A DNA stretch of 64,000 bases from positions 15,384,095-15,448,094 of the forward strand of contig JAOWCC010000936.1 in assembly GCA_030867875.1 (NCBI GenBank), given 5' to 3'. Made by a program: the position numbers and the translations under genes. The DNA comes from Actinernus sp. WN-2022. Taxonomy: Eukaryota; Cnidaria; Anthozoa; Actiniaria; Actinernidae. Positions 1-8,610 of the stretch are shown piece by piece. The first letter of the stretch is position 1. The number at the start of each line of letters is the position of its first letter. The notes beneath the pieces are model-generated. The model saw only the letters and a list, made by a program, of their open reading frames with translations, was not told where the DNA came from and searched no databases.

Positions 1-854
1 TTGGGATAACCCATACAACAAATTCACATACGATTAGATCTGCAAGGAATTTGGAATTCCAAAAGATACCGATTTTAGATTTCGATTAGGGCGATTAGGT
101 GGTTTGGGAACCACATCAACGTTGATTGATAGGTGATAAAGTATGGCATACGAATGAAGCTTGGAATGATAAGCGAGAACTTAAAGCCTTTGAACGCGGA
201 GATTCGGATGCCGAACTTGATGCTGGTAGAACAATCATCGTAAACAAAAAAGCAACCAATCAATGGCAAAACTTCGTTCCAAAATTAGGTAACACACAGC
301 CAGGACTAACACTTGCTGGTCGTGGTAGACTTAATCAAAGTATAGAAGCATATGTGATTTGCGTTTGTAATTCACAGACAAAGGCAAGAGGTCCAATACT
401 TGGTGATACTGGACATGCAAAGGAAGCTATCAAGATTTTCCTAAAACTGTTTGAAGATATCGTAATTAGAAATAATATTGCGGATAGCATCAAAGAATAC
501 CAAGATACTATTAAGGACACCTTTAGACGTTTAGATTATGCAATGGCCTTTGGGGTATGGCTTTTTCCATCCAACATGGCACTAGATTTTACTAGTATTG
601 TGGGTTATAACAATAATCTCAAGAATGTCGATAACAGTATGAGTATGGGCGTTAATTTCATTAATAGATCACATATAAAATCACACAATGTGAATATGAA
701 AGGACCACCATTAAAGAAAAACTTATCACCATTAAAGAAAAACTTATCACCATTAAAGAAAAACTTATCGCCAACTACGAATACAAAACATGAAAACAAT
801 CTCGCATTGGTAGCTATCGTTATCGCCGGTACCGCATGGATGATATTTCGTTAG
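1..854 (+). pseudogene. Gene A: conserved Polinton protein of unknown function, 5'-partial and broken
   Basis: This is the C-terminal half of the family seen in full at 46464-47888. From base 2 one frame matches that protein (FGI motif and neighbouring residues) but meets TAG at 35-37. The frame then changes near 115-130, and from 126 it stays open to TAG at 852-854. A 21-bp unit occurs three times near 709-772 and encodes a repeated PLKKNLS heptapeptide that copy 2 lacks. The protein ends in a hydrophobic anchor of about 15 residues followed by FR, as in copy 2. The stop codon overlaps that of the convergent gene B. Its position next to the capsid genes suggests a virion or membrane role, but this is inference. 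Confidence 0.7.
709..772 (+). repeat. 21-bp in-frame triplication in gene A
   Basis: Three nearly identical 21-bp units encode PLKKNLS three times just before the C-terminal hydrophobic segment. The matching region of copy 2 is instead proline-rich, so this linker appears to vary in sequence while the anchor is conserved. Confidence 0.85.
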
Positions 855-1801
855 CGTTTCTTATATTGCTCCACTACAAACACAATTACGGCTATGATTA
901 ACAACCAAACATTCTTAGCCAAGAATCCTAAGGCCTCACCAGCCGTTTTAAATAGGAAGCTAGCAATTGATCCACTCATTCCAGGTAAGATATTTCCTAA
1001 CTTTTTTCCTAATTTCTTTAATCCTTTTCCAACACCATTAGCTATACTAGAAAGGGCCTTCTTAAGCATAACAGCTGTAACACCAAGTGTAATACCTAAT
1101 GCAGCAAGAGTGCTAAGCACTGTTACCCCATGCTTCTTGAAAATAGCTTTAACCCTATCTCGCAATGACATACGTTCTTCTATTTCATTGATCTCTTGTT
1201 CGTTTTCTTGAATCTCTTTTTCGTCAATGTCTATTAGTTCCTGAGCTGCAGATTTTTCAGCATTTGTTGAATCGATCTCACTTATAACGCCCTCAGATAC
1301 TTTCTGTTTCTGTTTTAGTACCTCGATCTTACCTTCTTTTGTTTTTATAACGTTTTCAGCTGATGGTCCTAGGGCGTTTTTTATGGTCTTTGGTAGTTTA
1401 TCGTTGAGGGCTATCTCTTTTAGCGATTTGAATAGAAGATGAGCTTTAGCGTTCGTCTGATTGAGCTTTACCCAAACCCTGCCATCATCATCTACACGAG
1501 CCGTGAATTTATCATAAGTAACGTTTGGAAATCTACTGCGTATCTTTATCCAAGCCTCTTTTGTTTGATTTTCGACAAGGTTGAATTTGGCTTCAGCAAG
1601 TGAAGCCGTTTTGCCTTCAATGAACGATGTCTCTTCTGTATCACCACCAAGCTCATAACCGTTTGCATCAACATTAAACGATTTCATGGGAATCCATTTA
1701 TTTGGCGGATCCAATTGTTCATCATCATCCACGTCTGGAAGTAATGGAGTCTCTTCAGTCGTATCAAACGGGTCAACATCAACATCTCCCATGTTAAACA
1801 T
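851..1801 (-). CDS. Gene B: coiled-coil membrane protein of unknown function
   Basis: About 316 residues if the start is the ATG at 1801 (MFNMGD); an ATG at 1792 is equally possible. The N-terminal third is acidic. A Glu/Gln-rich stretch in the middle is likely coiled coil, and is followed by the conserved ERMSLRDRVKAIFKKHG block. A Gly/Ala-rich hydrophobic segment comes next, then a Lys-rich amphipathic stretch and a C-terminal transmembrane helix ending in basic QYKKR. The same order occurs in the copy 2 homologue (47885-48966), where the C-terminus is frameshifted. It diverges from the capsid gene across a short AT-rich promoter and its stop overlaps that of gene A. The architecture suggests a membrane-associated virion protein; this is inference and no enzyme motif is visible. 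Confidence 0.75.
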   Translation of the reverse strand: MFNMGDVDVDPFDTTEETPLLPDVDDDEQLDPPNKWIPMKSFNVDANGYELGGDTEETSFIEGKTASLAEAKFNLVENQTKEAWIKIRSRFPNVTYDKFTARVDDDGRVWVKLNQTNAKAHLLFKSLKEIALNDKLPKTIKNALGPSAENVIKTKEGKIEVLKQKQKVSEGVISEIDSTNAEKSAAQELIDIDEKEIQENEQEINEIEERMSLRDRVKAIFKKHGVTVLSTLAALGITLGVTAVMLKKALSSIANGVGKGLKKLGKKLGNILPGMSGSIASFLFKTAGEALGFLAKNVWLLIIAVIVFVVEQYKKR

Positions 1802-1826
1802 AACTATATATCTTACTATATTCAAT
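1802..1826. promoter_or_regulatory. Divergent promoter-like region between gene B and capsid gene
   Basis: Only 25 bp separate the gene B ATG (1801) from the capsid ATG (1827). The sequence ATAACTATATAT spans 1800-1811 and is followed by another TATA-like run. The same core lies at the equivalent place in copy 2 (48965-48976), although surrounding coding sequence has diverged, which suggests a functional TATA-type bidirectional promoter. Confidence 0.6.
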
Positions 1827-3053
1827 ATGATATCGTCGAAGCTAGTTCCAGCACAAACGCATAGAGAGCCGCTTGGACTAAAAGCTAGACGTATTCTATA
1901 TAGGCGTACATTTACACCATCGTCTGCTAATCCAGGTGAAACGCTTTATGTCGTAGTTCCAAAATTAGGAGAAAATATTGTACTAGTTCCATATAGCTTT
2001 GCGCTATTGGTTGATATTACATTGTCTGGAGGACTCAAGACTAATCATGTGGTATCCAATGTCGGACGATGTTTAGTATCTCATCGTAGATGTAGATTTG
2101 GAACGGAGGTAGTAGAAGACCTTTCTAGACCAGATCTACTACAGACATATTCTGATCTCTATCTTCCTACTCCAGATAGAGAATCTCGAATTCAACAAGG
2201 TATTCAATCAGAAAATATGAATAAGCTTCGATCAAAGTCTCATGGAGCAACATCGTCAACTGAAGAAAAAGCGATACTAGCCACATATGGATCAAAATAT
2301 AGAATTCCACTGGATGTTGACATTCTTACAAAACACGGAACTTTGTATCCACATGCCCTCCAAGATATTATTTCGTTCGATTTAATTCTTGCACCTGCCA
2401 TTGATATAGTGTTTGGAATCGATGCGACCCAAATAGGAACATATAAACTCACCAATATACAGTTGGAGTACGAAGTCATAGAAGATGAAAAACTCGCTAG
2501 AAGTGCAGAGCATGCCTATGATACAGGTACGGCATTTCTATTCAACCATGCTTTACATGCTGCGACTGTACCTATTGACAAAGCCGTAGATACTTTGGTG
2601 GCTAAAAATCTCACAATCCCACGGAGATCATTTACTGCAATACTTTTACTATTCGTAGTACATACACCAGGTAATCGAGATAGTGAGGCATTCTTAAATC
2701 CAGGTATCACTAAAGTGGAAGTAGATGTTAATGGCATTCCAAATTTCTTCTTTCCAGATGGTATACTACCACCAGATTTCTGGGAAGCTGCTAAGGGATG
2801 GTTTGATACGAAAATGACACCTATGACACCTACCAAGTTCTACAATAATAAATTTGCGATCTTGGTTGATTGTCGCACAGCAAATGATTCAATTGTTCAT
2901 GGCGATGGATTGGCACAAATAGGCGGGGGGGAAAATGTTGATATCCGAATTCGTAGAAATGGTGGTACTGGAATCGTTAATATGCACATCTTCGTTCTAT
3001 CAGATGCTCAGATCAATATATTGAATGGATCTTTGAGTAGCTTTACATATTGA
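1827..3053 (+). CDS. MCP: Major capsid protein (Polinton double jelly-roll type)
   Basis: 408 residues from ATG 1827. This start is preferred to upstream in-frame codons because it lies just after the shared AT-rich element and the protein aligns with copy 2 from MISSKL onward. It is collinear with the 411-residue homologue at 48992-50227, sharing blocks such as QQGIQSENMNKLRSK, YRIPLDVDIL and LTNIQLEYE. Family assignment rests on this pattern, on its place directly before the packaging ATPase, and on the length. In Polintons this protein forms the hexameric capsomers of an icosahedral shell. The open frame is intact, unlike several neighbours. The ATPase starts 12 bp downstream. Confidence 0.85.
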   Translation: MISSKLVPAQTHREPLGLKARRILYRRTFTPSSANPGETLYVVVPKLGENIVLVPYSFALLVDITLSGGLKTNHVVSNVGRCLVSHRRCRFGTEVVEDLSRPDLLQTYSDLYLPTPDRESRIQQGIQSENMNKLRSKSHGATSSTEEKAILATYGSKYRIPLDVDILTKHGTLYPHALQDIISFDLILAPAIDIVFGIDATQIGTYKLTNIQLEYEVIEDEKLARSAEHAYDTGTAFLFNHALHAATVPIDKAVDTLVAKNLTIPRRSFTAILLLFVVHTPGNRDSEAFLNPGITKVEVDVNGIPNFFFPDGILPPDFWEAAKGWFDTKMTPMTPTKFYNNKFAILVDCRTANDSIVHGDGLAQIGGGENVDIRIRRNGGTGIVNMHIFVLSDAQINILNGSLSSFTY

Positions 3054-3065
3054 TGTATACATCGG

Positions 3066-3689
3066 ATGGATTCCTTGGTAAAACACATTCCATTCAACTC
3101 ACTCATAGTAGGTCCAACGAATTGTGGAAAGACTGCATTTCTCATAGAACAATTTCGTGGACCATTTCGTGGTAAGTTCGATTATATAGTATTAATTTGC
3201 CCCACATATGCTCACAACAAAACATATCATGGATTTGCCAATCGAGATCCACACTTTTATGTTATATCTCCATCTCAGGATGCTATCGATACCACATTGA
3301 ATATTTGTTCAACCTTTTGGTCAGGTACCAATACATTATTGATTCTTGATGATTGTGCCGCATCAAAAGATGTAAAACGAAGAACTGATAAATTAGTAGA
3401 TTTAGCCTTCTCTGCTCGACATATAGGATTATCTATTTGGGTACTATCCCAACAATTAACTAGTATATGTAAACCTTTTCGTGAAAACGTAGCTATCGTA
3501 GTAGCATTTCATACAGCATCGGTTATAGATGGTAAAAAGATATTTGAAGATTACGGAGGCTCACAAGAATGTAATGAATTACGAACGATACTTCGATCTC
3601 ATAAGTTTGCTCGTATATGTTTCTGTTTACGACATCCTTTTGCAGTAGTGTTAGAGCTACCCGCACCTATGACATATTATCATGGATGA
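3066..3689 (+). CDS. A32-like genome packaging ATPase
   Basis: 207 residues, close to the copy 2 homologue. The Walker A motif GPTNCGKT is at residues 16-23 and the Walker B LLILDD at 91-96. A conserved SARHIGLSIWVLSQQ block follows (about 116-130), which in this family precedes the sensor region. These are hallmarks of the FtsK/HerA-type ATPases that pump DNA into the capsids of Polintons, virophages and large DNA viruses. It follows the capsid gene and its last 8 bases overlap the start of gene C, suggesting co-expression. The frame is intact. Confidence 0.93.
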   Translation: MDSLVKHIPFNSLIVGPTNCGKTAFLIEQFRGPFRGKFDYIVLICPTYAHNKTYHGFANRDPHFYVISPSQDAIDTTLNICSTFWSGTNTLLILDDCAASKDVKRRTDKLVDLAFSARHIGLSIWVLSQQLTSICKPFRENVAIVVAFHTASVIDGKKIFEDYGGSQECNELRTILRSHKFARICFCLRHPFAVVLELPAPMTYYHG

Positions 3690-4227
3690 ATACACCAAAG
3701 AACTGGATGGATACGTCAGAGAACTGAAAGATGAGTGCGCTACTACTTGTCCTACAACCAAATTGGAATTTCCAACCGAATTGGAGGATATCGAAGAATG
3801 TCGTGAAGCACTTAAGATTCTAGCTGTAGTGGGTACAACGAAAGAATATCTGGGTAAGAATTTCTCTCTAGGAGATATTGCTAGACTATCTGAAAAAGAA
3901 GTAGATAGATTGTATAGAAGGTATCAGGCCGTATTAGCAAATCAAACAGTATGCTTAGTAAATGGTGTACTACGTCTAACTACTCGCGCAATCACATACG
4001 TAGCTACACTAGATGACCGACAAGAACTAGTTAAGGATCTACAAGAAGACCCCCTAGTCCGCCATCAGATATCTGTTGAGGCTGGTCGATTAGCACTTAA
4101 ATCAGGTCGATTCGCAGCTCTAGCTAGTGCTTTGTTACATGTAGCTGATCACATAGTCATTCCTGGTACACCTATTGAACCTTCGCAAGTAATTACTATA
4201 TCGAATCAAGATGGAGGAACAAACTGA
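3682..4227 (+). CDS. Gene C: conserved small Polinton protein of unknown function
   Basis: 181 residues, starting inside the ATPase stop region (8-bp overlap). Copy 2 has a 179-residue homologue in the same place. The most conserved block is TKEYLGKNFSLGDI followed by a RLYRRYQAVL helix and a KDLQEDPLVR block. The N-terminus varies. Much of the protein is predicted helical, and an Ala/Leu-rich segment near residue 140 is mildly hydrophobic. I recognise no domain. Its last 17 bases overlap gene D in another frame, and that overlap is also kept in copy 2. A role in virion assembly is inferred from position only. Confidence 0.75.
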   Translation: MDEYTKELDGYVRELKDECATTCPTTKLEFPTELEDIEECREALKILAVVGTTKEYLGKNFSLGDIARLSEKEVDRLYRRYQAVLANQTVCLVNGVLRLTTRAITYVATLDDRQELVKDLQEDPLVRHQISVEAGRLALKSGRFAALASALLHVADHIVIPGTPIEPSQVITISNQDGGTN

Positions 4228-4573
4228 TCAGATAACTGCGAATCCACCGAAAACAACTCCAACTAAAGTAAAAGATCCAAAGAGGGTTGCTGCTGGGAAA
4301 GCATTAGCATTAAGTAATAAACTTGCTAGAGAGGCTCAAAAGAGAGAGATTTCGCGAGAAAGCGAATTATCTAAAGAAATTAATGTGGAGGAAAGTTGGG
4401 CCAAAAACATAACTACTACTACTACTTTAGCGGCTATTGGCGTTGGTATTTCGTTGGTCGGGGTATACTACCAATATAAAAGATACAAAAATAGTGTCCC
4501 AAAGAAAAATAGTCATATACGATCTACGAGTCCAGTAGAGCCAACGAAGGTAGTATTGCCAGACATGGAGTAA
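4211..4573 (+). CDS. Gene D: small single-pass membrane protein
   Basis: 120 residues, starting 17 bases before the end of gene C. A short Thr/Pro-rich lead is followed by the conserved KVKDPKRVAAGK motif, a basic/acidic helix, and one hydrophobic segment at about residues 72-88 ending in YYQYKRY. The tail is short and hydrophilic. The homologue at 51646-51999 has the same layout and also ends in DME. The motif TACTATATCGAATCAAG is just upstream of the ATG in both copies (TATATCGAATCAAG identical); it lies within the end of gene C and may also act as a promoter. Function unknown. Confidence 0.7.
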   Translation: MEEQTDQITANPPKTTPTKVKDPKRVAAGKALALSNKLAREAQKREISRESELSKEINVEESWAKNITTTTTLAAIGVGISLVGVYYQYKRYKNSVPKKNSHIRSTSPVEPTKVVLPDME

Positions 4574-4606
4574 CAGTTGAAGACTAGGAAAATATTAAGA
4601 CATAGT

Positions 4607-4828
4607 ATGGGGGATACAGCTTTGATGAAAACGATATCTGATGCCGCTATATATACTGGACTTGCTGCTGGTATTGGTTTTATTGCGAAAAAAGTTATTA
4701 AGGAACCAATGCTCAACGATCCATCTTCTTCTATAGTGAATTATGTAAAGTGGACAGCCGTATTGGCTGGTAGCATAGCTGCAAAGAATTATCTCGTGGC
4801 TCAAAAGATAGTACCAGCTACTTGGTAA
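4607..4828 (+). CDS. Gene E: small two-helix membrane protein
   Basis: 73 residues from ATG 4607 (MGDTALMK), chosen because the copy 2 protein starts at the equivalent site. It has two hydrophobic helices, around residues 15-30 and 45-60, separated by a conserved KEPMLNDPSSSIVNY block. The homologue (52037-52246) preserves both helices and this linker. The size and layout resemble viral membrane or holin-like proteins, but that is only a resemblance. Gene F begins one base after the stop. Confidence 0.7.
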   Translation: MGDTALMKTISDAAIYTGLAAGIGFIAKKVIKEPMLNDPSSSIVNYVKWTAVLAGSIAAKNYLVAQKIVPATW

Positions 4829-4829
4829 A

Positions 4830-5273
4830 ATGGCAGTAGCGGCTATATTTATGGCAATTGGTGGAGCTATATTAAATGCAACGGCCTTTGTAGGTGGAAG
4901 CTATATCGCCAAGACAGTTGCTGGTAATGATCCATCTGCTATTGTGGCTGAGAAAGAAAGACATGATAAAGCCCTTGAGAAATATCGTGCAGACTATGAT
5001 GCATTTCAGAAAAAAAGAGCGATTTTAGCTGATTGGACAAATGAACAAGATCGTTTAAATCATTATGCTTCTATAGATTTACATGACATGGATAAGGCTC
5101 GTGAGCTATACAATACTGTAAACGTAGGACTCCACCGAATAAGTCTGGAGGACATGAATGAACCTAGATTCTCCGACTATTATAAACCATCTAATTCGCA
5201 GAAAACTGGTGAATTAATCTATGTTGGTGGTGGAATGCTCGCTATTGGCTATACTGTTAGTCGATTGGTTTAA
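4830..5273 (+). CDS. Gene F: conserved protein with terminal hydrophobic helices
   Basis: 147 residues. The N-terminus is a Gly/Ala-rich hydrophobic helix (residues 2-27, with the conserved ILNATAF). A charged coiled-coil region starts at EKERHDKALEKY, then comes the conserved FSDYYKPSN-QKTGEL block, and a C-terminal hydrophobic segment with VGGGML. The homologue at 52246-52671 keeps all four parts. The terminal segments could both be membrane-embedded, with the coiled coil between them. No enzyme motif is seen. It belongs to the capsid-gene cassette by position. Confidence 0.75.
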   Translation: MAVAAIFMAIGGAILNATAFVGGSYIAKTVAGNDPSAIVAEKERHDKALEKYRADYDAFQKKRAILADWTNEQDRLNHYASIDLHDMDKARELYNTVNVGLHRISLEDMNEPRFSDYYKPSNSQKTGELIYVGGGMLAIGYTVSRLV

Positions 5274-5319
5274 AAAAACGAATTTTATTATACTAATGGT
5301 CCATTTAAAGCTATGTGTG

Positions 5320-5330
5320 TATATATATCA
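5320..5330 (+). promoter_or_regulatory. TATA-type motif before gene G
   Basis: TATATATATCA ends 7 bases before the gene G ATG. The identical 11-mer recurs at 5844-5854, directly before an internal in-frame ATG of the integrase gene. Related AT-rich runs precede the capsid, gene D and polymerase starts. Confidence 0.45.
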
Positions 5331-5337
5331 GTGTGCG

Positions 5338-5739
5338 ATGTGTGAATATTTAGAACTTGAACTGACTAAGGTTGGCGTTAGACTCAAAGGAGATGAAACG
5401 TTCGTAGAAGCTAATGCTTTCCTACATATAGATTCCTCTACTTCATGTTGCACTAAATCTTTCATATACATGTTGAATTCTAAAGAAAAGCCCGTCATTA
5501 CTAAGTTCGAAGACGATGGTCCTTTCTACTTAGAAAATCTAGAAATTCAAAGCCCCACATCGAATAGATTCTTCACCGTTAGTAATCTAGCGATTTGTAA
5601 TGAAGAACTCATATATGAGTATATGGTCGTATATGGAGATCAGAATACGAATTTTGATAACGTATATAAAGTCGGTTTAGTATTGGGACGTGATGCCATA
5701 GAATCTAGACCAATTAATGTAAGCCAATCTATTAACTAA
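5338..5739 (+). CDS. Gene G: copy-1-specific small protein
   Basis: 133 residues from ATG 5338 (MCEYLELEL). An in-frame upstream ATG at 5299 exists, but the AT-rich motif TATATATATCA lies at 5320-5330, right before the chosen start, as it does before the possible internal integrase start at 5855. The protein has alternating hydrophobic and polar residues, with many Val, Thr and aromatic residues, which suggests a beta-rich fold. Several Cys occur in the first half. Copy 2 has no counterpart; a repeat array sits there instead. Polintons usually encode a single jelly-roll minor capsid protein, and this is a candidate by size and apparent beta content only. Confidence 0.5.
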   Translation: MCEYLELELTKVGVRLKGDETFVEANAFLHIDSSTSCCTKSFIYMLNSKEKPVITKFEDDGPFYLENLEIQSPTSNRFFTVSNLAICNEELIYEYMVVYGDQNTNFDNVYKVGLVLGRDAIESRPINVSQSIN

Positions 5740-5756
5740 TTGTTTGTTTAAAAAAA

Positions 5757-5807
5757 AAAAAAAGTAATAAAGACTTATCGAGCCAATGAGTTCTTATTAC
5801 TTTTTTT
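5757..5807 (+). terminator. Poly(A)/poly(T) hairpin between gene G and integrase
   Basis: A perfect 14-bp stem (5757-5770 against 5794-5807) with a 23-base loop, made of an A-run plus GTAATAA pairing with TTATTAC plus a T-run. It could end transcription or carry a polyadenylation signal between the capsid cassette and the integrase. Copy 2 has an A-rich/T-rich pair at the same place (52880-52962), with weaker pairing. Confidence 0.5.
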
Positions 5808-5819
5808 CTTTTTCGTTCT

Positions 5820-5836
5820 TGTTGAAGGTTAGAATG
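5820..5836 (+). promoter_or_regulatory. 17-nt leader conserved before integrase start
   Basis: TGTTGAAGGTTAGAATG ends in the integrase ATG and is identical at 52967-52983 in copy 2, although flanking coding sequence has clearly diverged. Conservation of a noncoding leader suggests a role in expression of the integrase. Confidence 0.6.
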
Positions 5837-6898
5837 CCATATGTATATATATCAATGGATGCTAAACTAAGTTTACGATACTATAGTCCGAGTGGTTATT
5901 GGAAAGGACTTGCAGCGATTAAACATCTTTCCAATGCGACTGGTATTTCTGAAGATGTGACTCGTATGTGGCTAGAGAAACAAGCTATATGGCAAATTTA
6001 TTTACCAGCACCCAAATACGTTCCACGACCTAAATTCGATGTATCTACGCCGAATGAAGTTCACCAAGCTGATTTGATATTCTTACCACACGATCGACCT
6101 GGACGTGGAAGAAAGCTATATAAGTATGCATTGACAGTTGTGGATGTAGCTTCTAGATACAAAGAAGCCGAACCATTAGCTACTAAATAATCTAAAGAAA
6201 TTGCTGCGGCATTCGAACGAATCTATAAGAGAAGTCCATTGGTATGGCCGAAACTTTTACAAGTCGATCCTGGACGTGAATTCATGGGTTCAATGTCTTC
6301 GTTACTAGATAAACATAAAGTCTCTGTAAGAGGTGGAAGAGTTGATATACATCGAGATCAAGCAATCGTTGAACGATTTAATCGTACGTTAGCTGAGAGA
6401 TTATTTGGACACCAATACGCTCAAGAAATGGTACTTGTTTCACAAGGAAGCGACGATAGATCTGTCGAATGGGTAATTCGTTTGCCGATGGTGGTTAAAG
6501 CATTGAACAACGAAGTTACACGTTTGACAGGGAAAGAACCATCCATAGCAATTACCAAAGATAAAATAGAATCGAAGCCATCAGAACCAGCACATAATAG
6601 ACCGATTGGTATCAAAGAGGAAAGACTTCCATTTGGCGCTTTCGTTCGATTTCTTTATGCTCCTGGTGAATTAGAAGGTGGTCGACGTCGTGCGACAGAT
6701 CCAATATGGTCACTTTCCATATACCAACAACGACGCATCGTAATCAGGCTTGATGGTCCAGTCCTTTACTATTTGACGATACCACAAATAACGACGCAAC
6801 GATCGAAAGTCGTCCCATACCGCGGATTCGTTCGCGAAGAACTCCTTGTTATTCCCAGAGATACCATGTTGCCACCTGATAGCGTTCTCATCCGTTAA
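5834..6898 (+). pseudogene. INT: Retroviral-type DDE integrase, one in-frame stop
   Basis: Collinear with the intact 350-residue integrase of copy 2. The N-terminal part is a helical, zinc-finger-less domain. The rve-fold core contains the HQADLIF Asp, the VDPGREF Asp and the VERFNRTLAERLF Glu, which together form the DDE triad that inserts element DNA into the host genome. The C-terminal domain has the conserved YAPGELEGG-RRRATDP block. A TAA at 6188-6190 falls between the first and second catalytic Asp while the frame stays open on both sides, so only a truncated product is expected. The end overlaps, antisense, an extended tail of the helicase gene. Confidence 0.9.
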
Positions 6899-8598
6899 TG
6901 GTGCCGATCCCCTTCTTACGTTGCATTCGAGACATGTCAGTCTAACGTTGTCGCGAGTGTGTCCCCTAGAATTATCTATCCTATCGACTGAGAATTGTTG
7001 CGGATCCCATGAAGTATAAACCCATAGCAATTCTATATTACATGCAGCACAGCAGTTGTTTTGAACTTCTTTGAGCTGCAAGACATCATAGACCTTTAAG
7101 TTGAAACCTTGGAATCCCTTAGATCGATCACTATGTTTATAGCTCACGAGCTTTCTACAAATGACTTTTCGAATCTGTTGGTAGGATGATGATAGATGAT
7201 CTTGAGTTCGTTCCATAGGACAATTAACTCGTTCAAGTTGATTCATATATTCGACTCTTGAAATGGCGAGATAGGCAAGATTCGACCATCCAAGATAGTC
7301 ATCGATGATCCATACCTTTTTGGGACTATGAATTGTGAGACCTTGGCTGGAATGGATAGTCAATGCATAACCAAGTCGCCAATCGGATTCCTTTTTGGAA
7401 TAGATATCTTCCGCGGCACTCATAGTGACATTTATTATATCATTCGAGACGAGCGTTTCTTTCTTATTGGTTCCTGGAATGGATATCTCTATATTTTGCC
7501 TACGACTATCTCGAGGATGATATAATAAAGGAACGAAGATGTCTGGGAAATGCTCTTTATGTCGTTGGAATAATAGCTTCTGTACGTGATCTCGAACTTT
7601 CTGACGGCTGGTCAATATAACATCGCATGGCATCCATGATAGAACGAATTGGTTCCATTCTAGACAACTAGGCAAAGAGCGACGAATCTCTTCACATTGG
7701 AATTTATCAGATTGAAGGCGAATTCGCTTTTTCAAAGATTTGAGTTCGTCATCTTTCGCTCTATAGTCGATATCTATCTCTTCATAGTAATTAGCTCGTT
7801 CTCGAAGTCAATCATGTGGAGAATCACCTGCTATTGGAGGAGGTTGTCCATGATCACCACAATAAATTACTTGGACTCCTTTTTGGTTTAACCATCCAAT
7901 AAATATCTCTAGGATAGCACGAGGCACTGTACAAATTTCATCCCATATTATAACTCTAGGTATGTATTTCTTTCCTAATCTCTCTGGAGTCCATTCCTTA
8001 TCAGCTATTTGTGGTCCAAGCATATCAGATCCAGGATAATGGAGTGGATCGCCATATTTTCGAGCAACGAATACTATCTCTTCTGCTTCCTCATCGTTTC
8101 CATCTATCGATAAAATGAGATCGTTACATTGAGTCCAATCCTTTTTCGCATTCCAAACTTTGATTGATTTATTTCTATATTTTGGCAAAGATTGGAGAGA
8201 TTCGAGATCTTCATCTGTTGCTCGTACTCTTTTGACACCACAATAACGAAAGAAACTATGATAGGTTTGAGATTGCACACCTCTATCACGCATTTCTTTG
8301 GCTAAACGATGGGTAGGTGTGAATACTATGGGATTTCTCATTCGAAAGAGTTCGATTGCTCTCGTAGTTTTGCCACTACCACCACCACCATTAAGATAGC
8401 AGAGTTGATATCGTGATAATGGGTCTTGGTAACATGGCGAAGTACTAAGTGGTAATTCGTTTCGTTGGATGACATATTCTGGCTTTGGAAGGTAATCTGC
8501 ATGTTCTTGTGGCATATATAGTTGTTCATTCTTATCTCGCCATTGAGCTGGAGATACTGTTGGAAGATACGATTCCTCGAACAAGCATGGGAGACACC
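6710..8598 (-). pseudogene. SF1 helicase and HNH nuclease part of a polymerase-helicase gene
   Basis: This is the C-terminal half of the gene that begins at 18889. Reading leftward, a Walker A GGGGSGKT (about 8367-8390) is followed by TPTHRLAKEMR and QTYHSFF. Then come IIWDEICTVP (motif II), CGDHGQPPPIAG (motif III), LTIHSSQGLTI (motif V) and LAYLAISRV (motif VI), the pattern of superfamily 1 Pif1/RecD-like helicases. The C-terminus has CAAC, then FSVDRIDN-GHTRDNVRLTC-ECN, an HNH-type nuclease or zinc motif. A single in-frame TGA at 7808-7810 interrupts the helicase between motifs III and V. The last 60 or so codons run antisense into the integrase and look like loss of the natural stop near 6895. 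The 8599-16869 insertion separates it from the polymerase part. Confidence 0.85.
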
Positions 8599-8610
8599 CC
8601 CTTACCAAAC

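Noticed and set aside
1686..1826. N-terminal extension of the copy 1 capsid gene upstream of 1827
   Set aside because: The extension overlaps gene B antisense, and the similarity to copy 2 starts at the ATG after the shared promoter element.
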